The notes under the pieces: model-generated
Database searches by the model: none
The model's input: only the letters and a program-made list of their open reading frames with translations
What the model was told of the DNA's origin: nothing
Made by a program: the position numbers and the translations under genes
Origin: Candidatus Omnitrophota bacterium
Lineage (GTDB): Bacteria > Omnitrophota > Gorgyraeia > Gygaellales > Profunditerraquicolaceae
Assembly: GCA_030018895.1 (NCBI GenBank)
Contig: JASEHM010000047.1
Location: forward strand, 1-7,154
Direction: 5' to 3'
DNA length: 7,154 nucleotides
Shown: positions 1-6,937 of the stretch, piece by piece
How the letters are laid out: each line of letters begins with the position of its first letter
Position numbering within the stretch: the stretch's first letter is position 1

Positions 1-58
1 ACTGCCTTCTGGCTTGCAGGGCTCGCAATGACGGTGTTTTTGTCATTATGACACAATC
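1..58 (-). repeat. Interspersed palindromic repeat, left copy (GTCATTGCGAG type)
   Basis: Read on the minus strand this stretch holds a module starting GTCATTGCGAG (around 22-32) and, before it, the near-palindrome TGTCATAATGACA (41-53). The 37 nt at 22-58 match 7066-7102 in opposite orientation with two differences. The part at 1-21 does not match the other copy, and the element probably runs off the window edge. It lies downstream of mnmG in the direction of transcription, so it would be in the 3' untranslated region or just beyond. No coding potential is seen. The repeat character is seen directly; dispersal elsewhere in the genome is inferred from how such modules behave in other bacteria. 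Confidence 0.75.
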
Positions 59-128
59 TACTTACGGCCTCGCTCGGAATGACACAACTCGACTCGGCCT
101 TTCGGTTTCGCTTACAATAACAAATGTA
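59..128 (-). repeat. Degenerate GTCATTCCGAG-type repeat remnant downstream of mnmG
   Basis: On the minus strand this segment contains GTCATTCCGAGCGAGGCC (about 66-83), a sister module of the GTCATTGCGAG repeat beside it, together with C+G-rich fragments such as GAAACCGAAAGGCCGAG. It fills the space between the mnmG stop codon and the left repeat copy. There is no clear stem followed by a U run, so I do not call a factor-independent terminator here. Nothing else is recognised in these 70 bases. Confidence 0.45.
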
Positions 129-1988
129 TTAATAAGACTTTAAATACACCATCAATATAGAAATTGCCGCAGGCGTTACCCCGGAAATCCGCGATGCCTG
201 GCCCAGATTCAAGGGCCTGAATTTATTTAATTTCTCTTTAACCTCCTTAGAAAGGCTGGGTATGCAGTTATAATCCAATTCCAGCGGTAGCCTAATCCTT
301 TCTAAATTCTTAAATCTTTGCACATCCTTTAACTGCCTCTGGATAAACCCCGCATATTTCACCTCAATTTCAACCTGACGCAAGGCAGACTCAAGTATGT
401 CTAAAAAGTTATTTTCTAACAAAAAAATTTCTCTCAGCTTCTCAATATCAATCTCCGGCCTTTTTAAGAGCTCTTCAAGGGTTATTGGTTTCTTTAAAGG
501 AGAACTTTTGTATTGGCTAAGTTTATTATTGAGTTCTTCTGTCGGAGGGAACCGTGTATTTCTTATATAATCAAACCCTTTATTTATTGCCTCTTTTTTT
601 CTTTTAAAGTTTTCATAATCTTTTCTACCTATCAATTCCAAATCCCAGCCTATTTCCCTGAGCCTGAGATCCGCATTGTCCTGGCGTAAAATCAACCTGT
701 ATTCCACGCGCGAGGTAAACATCCGGTATGGCTCCTGTGTTCCTTTAGTAGTTAAATCATCAATCAATACCCCAATATAACTGGAGGCGCGGTCTAAAAC
801 CAGCGGCTCTCTGTTCTTTACTCTCAAGGCTGCATTTATTCCGGCAATCAAACCTTGCGCAGCTGCTTCTTCATAACCGGTAGTGCCATTAATTTGTCCG
901 GCAAGATACAAATTTTTAACTAATTTTGTTTCTAATGTCGGATAAAGCTGGGTGGGCTCCAACACAACATGCTCTATTCCATAGCCAAAACGGATAACCC
1001 TTGCATTTTCTAATCCTTCAATTGAATGTATTAAATCTATTTGCACATCTTCAGGCAGGCTTGTAGACAGGCCATTTGGATATATCTCCTGGACAGTTAA
1101 GCCTTGCGGCTCTAAAAATACCTGGTGCCTTTCCCTGTCAGAAAATTTAACAACCTTATCCTCAATTGACGGACAATAACGCACCCCTGTTGCTGAAATA
1201 ACTCCGGTATAAAGCGGAGAACGGTCTAAATTGTCGAAAATAATCTTATGCGTCCTTTTATTTGTATAGGTAATATAACAAGGGATCTGTTTTTGTATTA
1301 TTTTTTCAGTTGAAAAAGAAAATGGTTTAGCCGGATTATCCCCTTGCTGAACTATAAGTTTAGAAAAATCTATTGTGTCCTTATCTAAGCGGCTGCAGGT
1401 TCCGGTTTTAAACTTAAGCAAATGAAAACCTAAGTTTTTTAGGTCCTGGCCTAAATCTATTGCCGCTGGCTCATTAATACGGCCCGCTTTAAAAGACTTA
1501 AGCCCGATATGAATTACACCATCTATAAATGTACCCGGACAAATAATTACAGCTTCAGACCAAATCTCTTCATTCTTGTCTGTAAGCACCCCTCTTACGC
1601 TACGAGCAGAAACTATCAGACTTTTTACCTCTGCCTCTTTGATAAAAAGATTACCCTGTTTTTCTATTATTTCCTTCATATACCGGCTATACATCTCCAT
1701 ATCTATTTGAGCGCGGGAAGATTGCACAGCCGGCCCTTTAGAGGCGTTAAGGATCCTAAACTGGATTCCGCAAGAATCAGCTGCCTTAGCCATTTCCCCG
1801 CCTAAGGCATCAATTTCTCGAACGAGCTGTGCCTTACCTACTCCGCCAATCGCCGGATTGCAGCTCATCCTGGCTATTGCCTGACTGCTTAAAGTGATAA
1901 TAAGCGTACTTAGGCCCATCCGGCTTGCGGCTAATGCCGCCTCAATTCCCGCATGGCCTGCGCCAATAACTATAACATCGTATATCAT
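129..1988 (-). CDS. mnmG: MnmG, tRNA uridine-5-carboxymethylaminomethyl(34) synthesis enzyme
   Basis: MnmG is the FAD-binding partner of MnmE. The complex installs the carboxymethylaminomethyl (or aminomethyl) group on wobble U34 of certain tRNAs in the cytoplasm, using methylene-tetrahydrofolate. The 619-residue product has the family length. Visible signatures in order: the N-terminal Rossmann loop VIGAGHAGIEAA (G9, G11, G14); MSCNPAIGGVGK with conserved Cys43; RYCPSIEDK with conserved Cys272; AGQINGTTGYEEAAAQG (about 364-379); DDLTTKGTQEPYRMFTSRVEYR (about 410-431, quoted in part by its key residues T413-R431); and the C-terminal LGQASRISGVTPAAIS helix that contacts MnmE and tRNA. Small departures from the usual motifs are Val269 where most members have Pro before RYCPS, and Cys198 in KTGTC where Pro is common. 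The start follows the apgM stop by 16 nt with a modest AGGGA ribosome site. The MnmE gene is not in the window. The assignment is secure. Confidence 0.98.
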   Translation of the reverse strand: MIYDVIVIGAGHAGIEAALAASRMGLSTLIITLSSQAIARMSCNPAIGGVGKAQLVREIDALGGEMAKAADSCGIQFRILNASKGPAVQSSRAQIDMEMYSRYMKEIIEKQGNLFIKEAEVKSLIVSARSVRGVLTDKNEEIWSEAVIICPGTFIDGVIHIGLKSFKAGRINEPAAIDLGQDLKNLGFHLLKFKTGTCSRLDKDTIDFSKLIVQQGDNPAKPFSFSTEKIIQKQIPCYITYTNKRTHKIIFDNLDRSPLYTGVISATGVRYCPSIEDKVVKFSDRERHQVFLEPQGLTVQEIYPNGLSTSLPEDVQIDLIHSIEGLENARVIRFGYGIEHVVLEPTQLYPTLETKLVKNLYLAGQINGTTGYEEAAAQGLIAGINAALRVKNREPLVLDRASSYIGVLIDDLTTKGTQEPYRMFTSRVEYRLILRQDNADLRLREIGWDLELIGRKDYENFKRKKEAINKGFDYIRNTRFPPTEELNNKLSQYKSSPLKKPITLEELLKRPEIDIEKLREIFLLENNFLDILESALRQVEIEVKYAGFIQRQLKDVQRFKNLERIRLPLELDYNCIPSLSKEVKEKLNKFRPLNLGQASRISGVTPAAISILMVYLKSY

Positions 1989-1991
1989 ATT

Positions 1992-2004
1992 CAGGGAGTC
2001 CCTG
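1992..2004. promoter_or_regulatory. Short perfect palindrome over the mnmG ribosome-binding region
   Basis: The whole spacer between the apgM stop (TAG, 2005-2007) and the mnmG start is 16 nt, and 13 of them form CAGGGACTCCCTG on the coding strand. This is a perfect 6+1+6 inverted repeat, which as RNA would fold as about five base pairs closing a three-base loop. The only Shine-Dalgarno-like stretch for mnmG (AGGGA, about 10 nt before the ATG) lies in the left arm, so it would be paired if the hairpin forms. Its arrangement suggests translational coupling to apgM: ribosomes ending apgM would melt the stem. The palindrome is seen directly; the regulatory role is inference. Confidence 0.4.
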
Positions 2005-3285
2005 CTATTCTTTTGCTAATTTAATAAGGAGCGGCATGATATCCTGGCCAAGAAGTTCGCCAAGGGAACCGGATGCTGCGGCTTTCTCAGAGAAACTCAA
2101 AGAACCATCAGGTTTAACACCTGGGCCTGAGATAAGCAGGGGAACAGGGTCAGCAGAATGGGCTTTTATGGCGCAGACAGTAGAATGGTCTGCGGTTACA
2201 GCAATAATCGTATCCATCTCTGCTTTCGAGAGAAGCGGGGAAAAGAAATATTTATCTATTGCCTCAATAATTTCCTTCTTTTTATTAAAATCTCCGTCAT
2301 GGGCCGGCTCATCCGGGCCTTTAATATGCACATAAATACCATCGTATTTCTTTATTGACTCCAGAGCCACCTTAGCCCAAACAGGATAATCCACATCTAA
2401 ATGCCCGCTTGACTCAGGAAGGTCAATTATCTCCATACCTGTTAATAGGGCAATCCCTTTTTCTACGGGCATCTGCACGAATGAGCCAAACCGAGCATTA
2501 TAAAGGCCTTGAAGAGGAGGAAATTCCGGAAGACGGTCTCCAGCATCACGCGATAAAATCACATTACCAGGCATCTTATTTTCAGAAAGCCTCTTTTTGT
2601 TAATCAAGGAGTCATTTAAAACCTTGTGGGATTTTTGGGTAAATTCATTTAAAAGCGCTGCTGCCTCAACTGCCTCCTGCGAATTTTCATATCCAGGCAT
2701 AGGCAAAGACTCAATCCAAAAATTTTCAAACTTCTCTTTAGCAACGCCAAATACACCTTCTCTATCATAAGCAGGATCAGTGTTAGTAATCCATCCGGAT
2801 AATCTAGAGCGAATCCCTCTGATTACCAGAACTCCGCGATGGCCAATAGTATTCTTAAACTCAAAAACCGCGCCTGAAAGTGTAACCTTTGAATTAATTT
2901 CCTTAGCTAAGGCTGCGGCTTCACCAGTAGAGAGATTTCTTCCTACGCGCCTGTCCCTAATTGTCTTCCCATCTTCTGCCACTGTGGCAAAATTAACTCG
3001 AAAAGCTACATTCCCGTCATTTACGGTTATGCCCTCTGCAAAAGACTCCAAAGGCCCCCTGCCTGTATAATATTTATGCGCATCATAACCTAACAGGCTG
3101 ATTACCGCAATATCTGACTCCGGGGCAATCCCTTTGGCCACAGGATAAACAATACCTGTCCTGCCTTTCTGAGCGAGCCGGTCAAGATTAGGTGTTAAAG
3201 CTGCCTCAAGAGGAGTCTTGTTGCCTAATTCTTTAATAGGCAAATCGCCTAAACCATCCAGAACAATATAAAATATTTTTTTCAT
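2005..3285 (-). CDS. apgM: 2,3-bisphosphoglycerate-independent phosphoglycerate mutase, archaeal ApgM type
   Basis: This cytoplasmic enzyme interconverts 3-phosphoglycerate and 2-phosphoglycerate in glycolysis and gluconeogenesis without a 2,3-BPG cofactor. At 426 residues it fits the ApgM branch of the alkaline phosphatase superfamily and is clearly shorter than the roughly 510-residue bacterial GpmI. The complete two-metal site can be traced: Asp10 in VLDGLGD, the phosphorylated Ser57 in APESDIA, Asp325 and His329 in GPDEPAHDGD, Asp366-His367 in TADHS, and His376 in KAHSADP. TPNLDRLA (31-38) and GRGPLESFAEGI (about 75-86) are further family signatures. The start is supported by a strong GAGGTGA site seven bases upstream. 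It lies 49 nt after nrdJ and 16 nt before mnmG, so it is very likely co-transcribed with both. ApgM relatives are sometimes annotated as phosphonopyruvate decarboxylase or homoserine kinase, but the intact catalytic set favours a mutase. Confidence 0.95.
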   Translation of the reverse strand: MKKIFYIVLDGLGDLPIKELGNKTPLEAALTPNLDRLAQKGRTGIVYPVAKGIAPESDIAVISLLGYDAHKYYTGRGPLESFAEGITVNDGNVAFRVNFATVAEDGKTIRDRRVGRNLSTGEAAALAKEINSKVTLSGAVFEFKNTIGHRGVLVIRGIRSRLSGWITNTDPAYDREGVFGVAKEKFENFWIESLPMPGYENSQEAVEAAALLNEFTQKSHKVLNDSLINKKRLSENKMPGNVILSRDAGDRLPEFPPLQGLYNARFGSFVQMPVEKGIALLTGMEIIDLPESSGHLDVDYPVWAKVALESIKKYDGIYVHIKGPDEPAHDGDFNKKKEIIEAIDKYFFSPLLSKAEMDTIIAVTADHSTVCAIKAHSADPVPLLISGPGVKPDGSLSFSEKAAASGSLGELLGQDIMPLLIKLAKE

Positions 3286-3292
3286 TTTCGCA

Positions 3293-3299
3293 TCACCTC
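3293..3299 (-). promoter_or_regulatory. apgM ribosome-binding site
   Basis: GAGGTGA on the coding strand, seven bases before the apgM ATG, is a near-ideal Shine-Dalgarno sequence. It decides the start codon; the ATG eight bases further upstream is out of frame. It is stronger than the sites before nrdJ and mnmG. Confidence 0.85.
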
Positions 3300-3334
3300 A
3301 TAAATAATTGTGGAAACCTAACGGGCTAAGCAAA

Positions 3335-6300
3335 CTAACATTTACTATACCCGCACCCCTGGCATTTTACACAGCCTTCCTCATGGCGTAATGTTCCGCC
3401 GCAATCAGGGCAAACACCTACAACCTCGCCTTTTTGCTCAATATCAGAAACCTTAGATGAATCATTAGAAGAGTGTTTCATTGCTATATTTGTATCTACT
3501 AAAGAGGCTGAAACTGCCGCGCCGTTTATCAGCCTTTTTTCAATCACGCGGGCAATGGCATCAGCGCAAGAAAATATTCGCTGGCCTTTTTCCCATGAAG
3601 GGCTAGGACAACGGATATTGCGCAACTGCTCAATAATGGATTTTACCTCAATACCCGCGCGAAAGGCTAAAGAAACTAACCTGCCAACAGCCTCAAGCTG
3701 AGATGCAGCGCAACCGCCAGCCTTACCCATCTGGGTAAACAATTCAAAAGGCGTGCCATTTTCATCGGTATTAATTGTGATATACAGATTACCGCATCCT
3801 GTAGAAACCTTAGTAGTTGTGCCATTAATTACTTCCGGACGCGGACGCGGAGCAATCTCTTTTTTCGTCTCTATTCTCGCCTCCAATTTTGTCTCCAAGG
3901 TTTTTACCTCCTGCTTCTGATTTCCAATATTCAACACCTGTTCTTCGCGGCTTCTATCGCGATATATAGTAATACCCTTACAATCTAATTCATAAGCCAA
4001 AAGATATGTTTTACGCACATCTTCAATACTTGCCTCATGAGAAAAATTAACTGTTTTACTGACGGCATTATTTGTGTACTTTTGAAACGCAGCCTGCATA
4101 CGCACATGCCACTCTGGGGAAATATCATGAGAGGTAACAAATACCTTCCTTACATCTTCAGGAATATCCTTAAAATCATGAATAGAACCTTTTTGGGCAA
4201 CCCTCTCCATCAGCTCAGCGCTATAAAATCCCCTGTTTCGCGCTACCTCTTCAAATAATGGCTCAACCTCTGTCAATTTATTATTATCCATCACATTACG
4301 GTAATAGGACAAGGCAAAAAGCGGCTCTATCCCTGAAGAACAAGGCCCGGCAATAATACTAATTGTGCCGGTCGGAGCAATAGTAGTTAAGGTAGCATTG
4401 CGCAAGCGCAAGCCTTTAGCGCCTTTTTCTGTATCATAGATACTGCCTTCAAAAGCAGGAAAAACCCCTTTTGTCTCTGCTAATTCCAAAGATTTCTTAG
4501 TTGCCTCATTTAAAATAAAGGACATTACCTGCTCAGCAAGATTAACCGCCTTATCACTATTATAGGGTATTTTAAGCTGTATAAGCAGGCTCGCCCAACC
4601 CATAGCACCCAGGCCGATTTTACGCGTTAATTTCGTAGCTTTTTCTATAGTGGGTAAGGGAAATTTATTTACATCAATAAGATTATCCAGAAAATGCACT
4701 GCCAGATGCGTTATATCCTTTAATTTCTCCCAGTCAATTTCATAAGCACCTGTTTTTCCTTCTTTAATCACACGGCTTAAATTTATCGAGCCTAAATCAC
4801 AGCTCTCATAAGGCAAAATCGGCTGCTCTCCGCAATCTAAAGAAATAAAACCGTTGCTGATAAAGGTAAGGGTTTGAGGCTCAGTAAGATCATAAACTTC
4901 TTGTTCTCCATAAGGTTCTATGCTTTTTATTTCTTCAATAAATTTTGAACTATAATAACTTTTGGATAACAATTTTTTAATTTTTAAAGAATGTTTATTG
5001 CATAAAAAACCTATTCTTTCTAAGAAAAAAAGTACCATATCCTTGGAGATGGATAATTCAAAACACAAACCATCGAGCTTATAAATTCTTTTTTCTCCAT
5101 TCTTGGAAATATATTCAAAACCCTCTCTACCCTGTCTTAATCTATCATATATCTTTGATTTAATACCTAAATTAATCAGTAGCAGCTGAACGCCCTGAAG
5201 TAATTTTAAAGATTTAGAGGTTAACCTAATATAAGAGTTTACATCTTTAACATATCCAATGGTCCCATCAGCAGTAAATAAACCTTGCAAGAATCCCACA
5301 ACTGCTTCTTGCGTTGCAGTAAACATTGAGGCTGGCACTTCTTTAGCACCGCTATCGCAGCTATTGACTCCTAATTTCTTAAAAAAATCTACAAAATATT
5401 TACTGTGATATGAAAGATAATAAACATTATTTTCTCTCAAGACCTCTTTGATATGTATCCCATAAAAATTATTTATAATCGGTTTTAGATAATCAAGGAC
5501 TTCTGCATCATCTCTGCTGAATGTAAAACCTGCTCTACAATTTTCATCCCCATCCCTTAACCAGCCATCTCCTATTAACCAACCTAAAACCTGACCCAGT
5601 TCCTTTGACCATTGAGAAGGAAGATTAAGCCTTGAGATCCTTCTATCCTTAGTTAATTCTTCTTTCTTAATTTCAAAAGGCAGCTTCGCATCATCATTAA
5701 ACTTTCCCGCGGATGATTGAATAAGCACTTTGTGGATGCACGGTTTCAAATCTTGCATCATCACCCAGCCGTTCTCAGTCATAATTTTATGATCAGTAGT
5801 AGCTATTAATTCAAACCCCGACTCAGTAACAAGTTTTAATACCGGCTTCACTCCAGTCTTGAAAGCGGCTGAAATCGTATTTAGAGAAACCTCTAATTTT
5901 GTCTGTGTTAAAACAGTTCCATTTTCCTTTTCTCCATAAAGAATATCTGAAACCCTATCATCAGTAAATATCCCTAATCCTCCATTACTGTAATGGTAAG
6001 CGAGGTCTTTTATTTTTAATAAACCCTTTTCTGTAGAGACAAATGTATCGCCTATTACGCAAGGATTAGTGCTTTCAATCTTCCCTAATTTAGGCGTAGG
6101 GTTATATTGATTAATCCGGTCAATAAAAATAATCCCCGGTTCTCCATTTTTATGCGCCTGTTTTACGATTAAATCAAATACCTTCTTTGTACTAAGCCGC
6201 TGCACAGCCTTATTTGTATGGGGATCAATTAAATCGTAGTCCTCAAATTTGGCGAGTTTCTGCATAAAATCATCAGTTACAGCAACTGAAATATTAAAAT

Positions 6301-6880
6301 TGGTGATCTCTTTATTATTTTCCTTACAGGTAATAAATTCTAATATATCCGGGTGATCAACGCGCAGGATACCCATGTTAGCGCCCCGACGAGTTCCGCC
6401 CTGTTTCACCGCCTCTGTTGCCGCGTCATAAACCTTCATAAAAGAAATCGGGCCTGAAGCAACCCCGCCAGTAGTTCTCACCATAGAATTCTTTGACCGC
6501 AGCCGGGAAAAGGAAAATCCTGTGCCCCCTCCTGACTGATGAATCAGAGATGTTGCCTTTAAGGTTTCAAATATAGACTCCATAGAATCGTCAATAGGAA
6601 GCGTGAAGCAGGCACTGAGCTGACTAAGTTCCTTGCCTGCGTTCATTAATGCAGGTGAGTTTGGCATAAATTCTAAGGCAGTCATAATACGGTAGAAAGC
6701 CTCTTCTGTTTGAAGAATTTCTTTGTCTGTTTTATTGTAAAGCTTATCTGCTGAAGCAATAGCTCCTGCTACGCGGCGAAACAGGCCTTCTGGTGTCTCA
6801 ACAACCTTGCCAACCCCATTCTTAATCAAATACCTTTTCTCTAATACCTTAAGGCTATTCTCGGATAATTTTAGCGCCAT
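3335..6880 (-). CDS. nrdJ: Class II (adenosylcobalamin-dependent) ribonucleotide reductase NrdJ precursor with in-frame intein
   Basis: NrdJ reduces ribonucleotides to deoxyribonucleotides using a 5'-deoxyadenosyl radical from coenzyme B12, independently of oxygen. The precursor is 1181 residues; removal of the 409-residue intein leaves 772, a usual NrdJ size. Extein landmarks: NSPALMNAG (74-82), first redox cysteine Cys91 in SACFTLP, GGTRRGANMG (161-170), Asn272 of the catalytic STNP, then after the intein Cys683 (thiyl radical) and Glu685 in CGEQP, second redox cysteine Cys694 in YESCDLGSINLS (11 residues after the radical Cys, the same spacing I recall for Thermotoga NrdJ), and the phosphate loop APTGTIS (835-841). 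A variable linker (about 983-1022) leads to a TSCPD-type domain (about 1024-1120). A cysteine-rich tail (Cys1157, 1160, 1170, 1173, 1176) ends GYSKC, the mobile Cys tail that re-reduces the active site. Translation starts after a GAGG site. First gene of the presumed operon. Whether active enzyme is made depends on intein splicing. Confidence 0.97.
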   Translation of the reverse strand: MALKLSENSLKVLEKRYLIKNGVGKVVETPEGLFRRVAGAIASADKLYNKTDKEILQTEEAFYRIMTALEFMPNSPALMNAGKELSQLSACFTLPIDDSMESIFETLKATSLIHQSGGGTGFSFSRLRSKNSMVRTTGGVASGPISFMKVYDAATEAVKQGGTRRGANMGILRVDHPDILEFITCKENNKEITNFNISVAVTDDFMQKLAKFEDYDLIDPHTNKAVQRLSTKKVFDLIVKQAHKNGEPGIIFIDRINQYNPTPKLGKIESTNPCVIGDTFVSTEKGLLKIKDLAYHYSNGGLGIFTDDRVSDILYGEKENGTVLTQTKLEVSLNTISAAFKTGVKPVLKLVTESGFELIATTDHKIMTENGWVMMQDLKPCIHKVLIQSSAGKFNDDAKLPFEIKKEELTKDRRISRLNLPSQWSKELGQVLGWLIGDGWLRDGDENCRAGFTFSRDDAEVLDYLKPIINNFYGIHIKEVLRENNVYYLSYHSKYFVDFFKKLGVNSCDSGAKEVPASMFTATQEAVVGFLQGLFTADGTIGYVKDVNSYIRLTSKSLKLLQGVQLLLINLGIKSKIYDRLRQGREGFEYISKNGEKRIYKLDGLCFELSISKDMVLFFLERIGFLCNKHSLKIKKLLSKSYYSSKFIEEIKSIEPYGEQEVYDLTEPQTLTFISNGFISLDCGEQPILPYESCDLGSINLSRVIKEGKTGAYEIDWEKLKDITHLAVHFLDNLIDVNKFPLPTIEKATKLTRKIGLGAMGWASLLIQLKIPYNSDKAVNLAEQVMSFILNEATKKSLELAETKGVFPAFEGSIYDTEKGAKGLRLRNATLTTIAPTGTISIIAGPCSSGIEPLFALSYYRNVMDNNKLTEVEPLFEEVARNRGFYSAELMERVAQKGSIHDFKDIPEDVRKVFVTSHDISPEWHVRMQAAFQKYTNNAVSKTVNFSHEASIEDVRKTYLLAYELDCKGITIYRDRSREEQVLNIGNQKQEVKTLETKLEARIETKKEIAPRPRPEVINGTTTKVSTGCGNLYITINTDENGTPFELFTQMGKAGGCAASQLEAVGRLVSLAFRAGIEVKSIIEQLRNIRCPSPSWEKGQRIFSCADAIARVIEKRLINGAAVSASLVDTNIAMKHSSNDSSKVSDIEQKGEVVGVCPDCGGTLRHEEGCVKCQGCGYSKC
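4835..6061 (-). mobile_element. Intein in NrdJ at the radical cysteine, with atypical Leu-Asp C terminus
   Basis: Precursor residues 274-682 (409 residues) interrupt NrdJ between STNP and CGEQPILPYESC; joining the flanks restores an ordinary NrdJ active site, which fixes both borders. Splicing blocks: block A CVIGDTFVSTEKGLLKI with Cys1 (residue 274); block B FELIATTDHKI with Thr361 and His364 as TxxH; block F EVYDLTEPQTLTF (661-673); block G SNGFISLD followed by Cys+1 (683). Two LAGLIDADG motifs lie between B and F. Three usually conserved splicing residues differ: the block F His position is Leu671, the penultimate His is Leu681, and the terminal Asn is Asp682. Block A Cys, TxxH and Cys+1 are intact and the frame is open, so it has not decayed by frameshift. 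Base composition is low over parts of it (hand count 10 and 12 G+C of 60 at 4921-5040, against 38 of 60 at 6361-6420 in the extein). The identity is secure; splicing activity cannot be read from the sequence. Confidence 0.95.
5252..5593 (-). other. LAGLIDADG (DOD) homing endonuclease core of the intein
   Basis: This stretch spans the two dodecapeptide helices of a LAGLIDADG endonuclease embedded in the intein. Motif 1 is LGWLIGDGW with Asp438 and motif 2 is FLQGLFTADGTIGY with Asp538, 100 residues apart as is normal for the monomeric two-motif type. Both metal-binding acidic residues are kept and the reading frame is unbroken from block B through block F. Such an enzyme would cut intein-free nrdJ alleles near the codons for the radical cysteine and so drive spread of the intein by gene conversion. 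The family is certain; continued cleavage activity is inferred from the intact acids. Confidence 0.88.
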
Positions 6881-6886
6881 TTTTTT

Positions 6887-6892
6887 TCCTCA
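6887..6892 (-). promoter_or_regulatory. nrdJ ribosome-binding site
   Basis: TGAGGA on the coding strand, separated from the nrdJ ATG by a run of A residues of about six to seven bases, is a good Shine-Dalgarno match at normal spacing. It supports the chosen start, MALKLSENSL. Confidence 0.75.
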
Positions 6893-6937
6893 ATTCAAAA
6901 TTCAAAATAGGTTTTTTAAGGTTCTTTCGTATTTAAG

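Noticed and set aside
22..128. Factor-independent terminator after mnmG
   Set aside because: Palindromic pieces are present, but on the mnmG transcript none is a stable G+C stem followed directly by a U run; they are better explained as repeat modules. Termination there remains possible.
1509..1805. 98-codon open frame on the plus strand inside mnmG
   Set aside because: It lies wholly antisense to a securely identified gene, has no ribosome site or recognisable motif, and its product is low in plausibility; it is a shadow frame.
2036..3070. Several plus-strand open frames opposite apgM (2036-2335, 2158-2358, 2409-2603, 2780-3070)
   Set aside because: All are antisense to apgM, overlap one another in part, and show no protein family signature or ribosome site.
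4037..4258. 73-codon plus-strand open frame opposite nrdJ
   Set aside because: Antisense to a conserved NrdJ extein segment, with no independent support.
3335..6880. CRISPR array, defence system, tRNA or rRNA anywhere in the window
   Set aside because: No regularly spaced direct repeats, no tRNA-like cloverleaf with its conserved T-loop, and no rRNA segment were seen; nearly all of the window is accounted for by three housekeeping genes, the intein and edge repeats.
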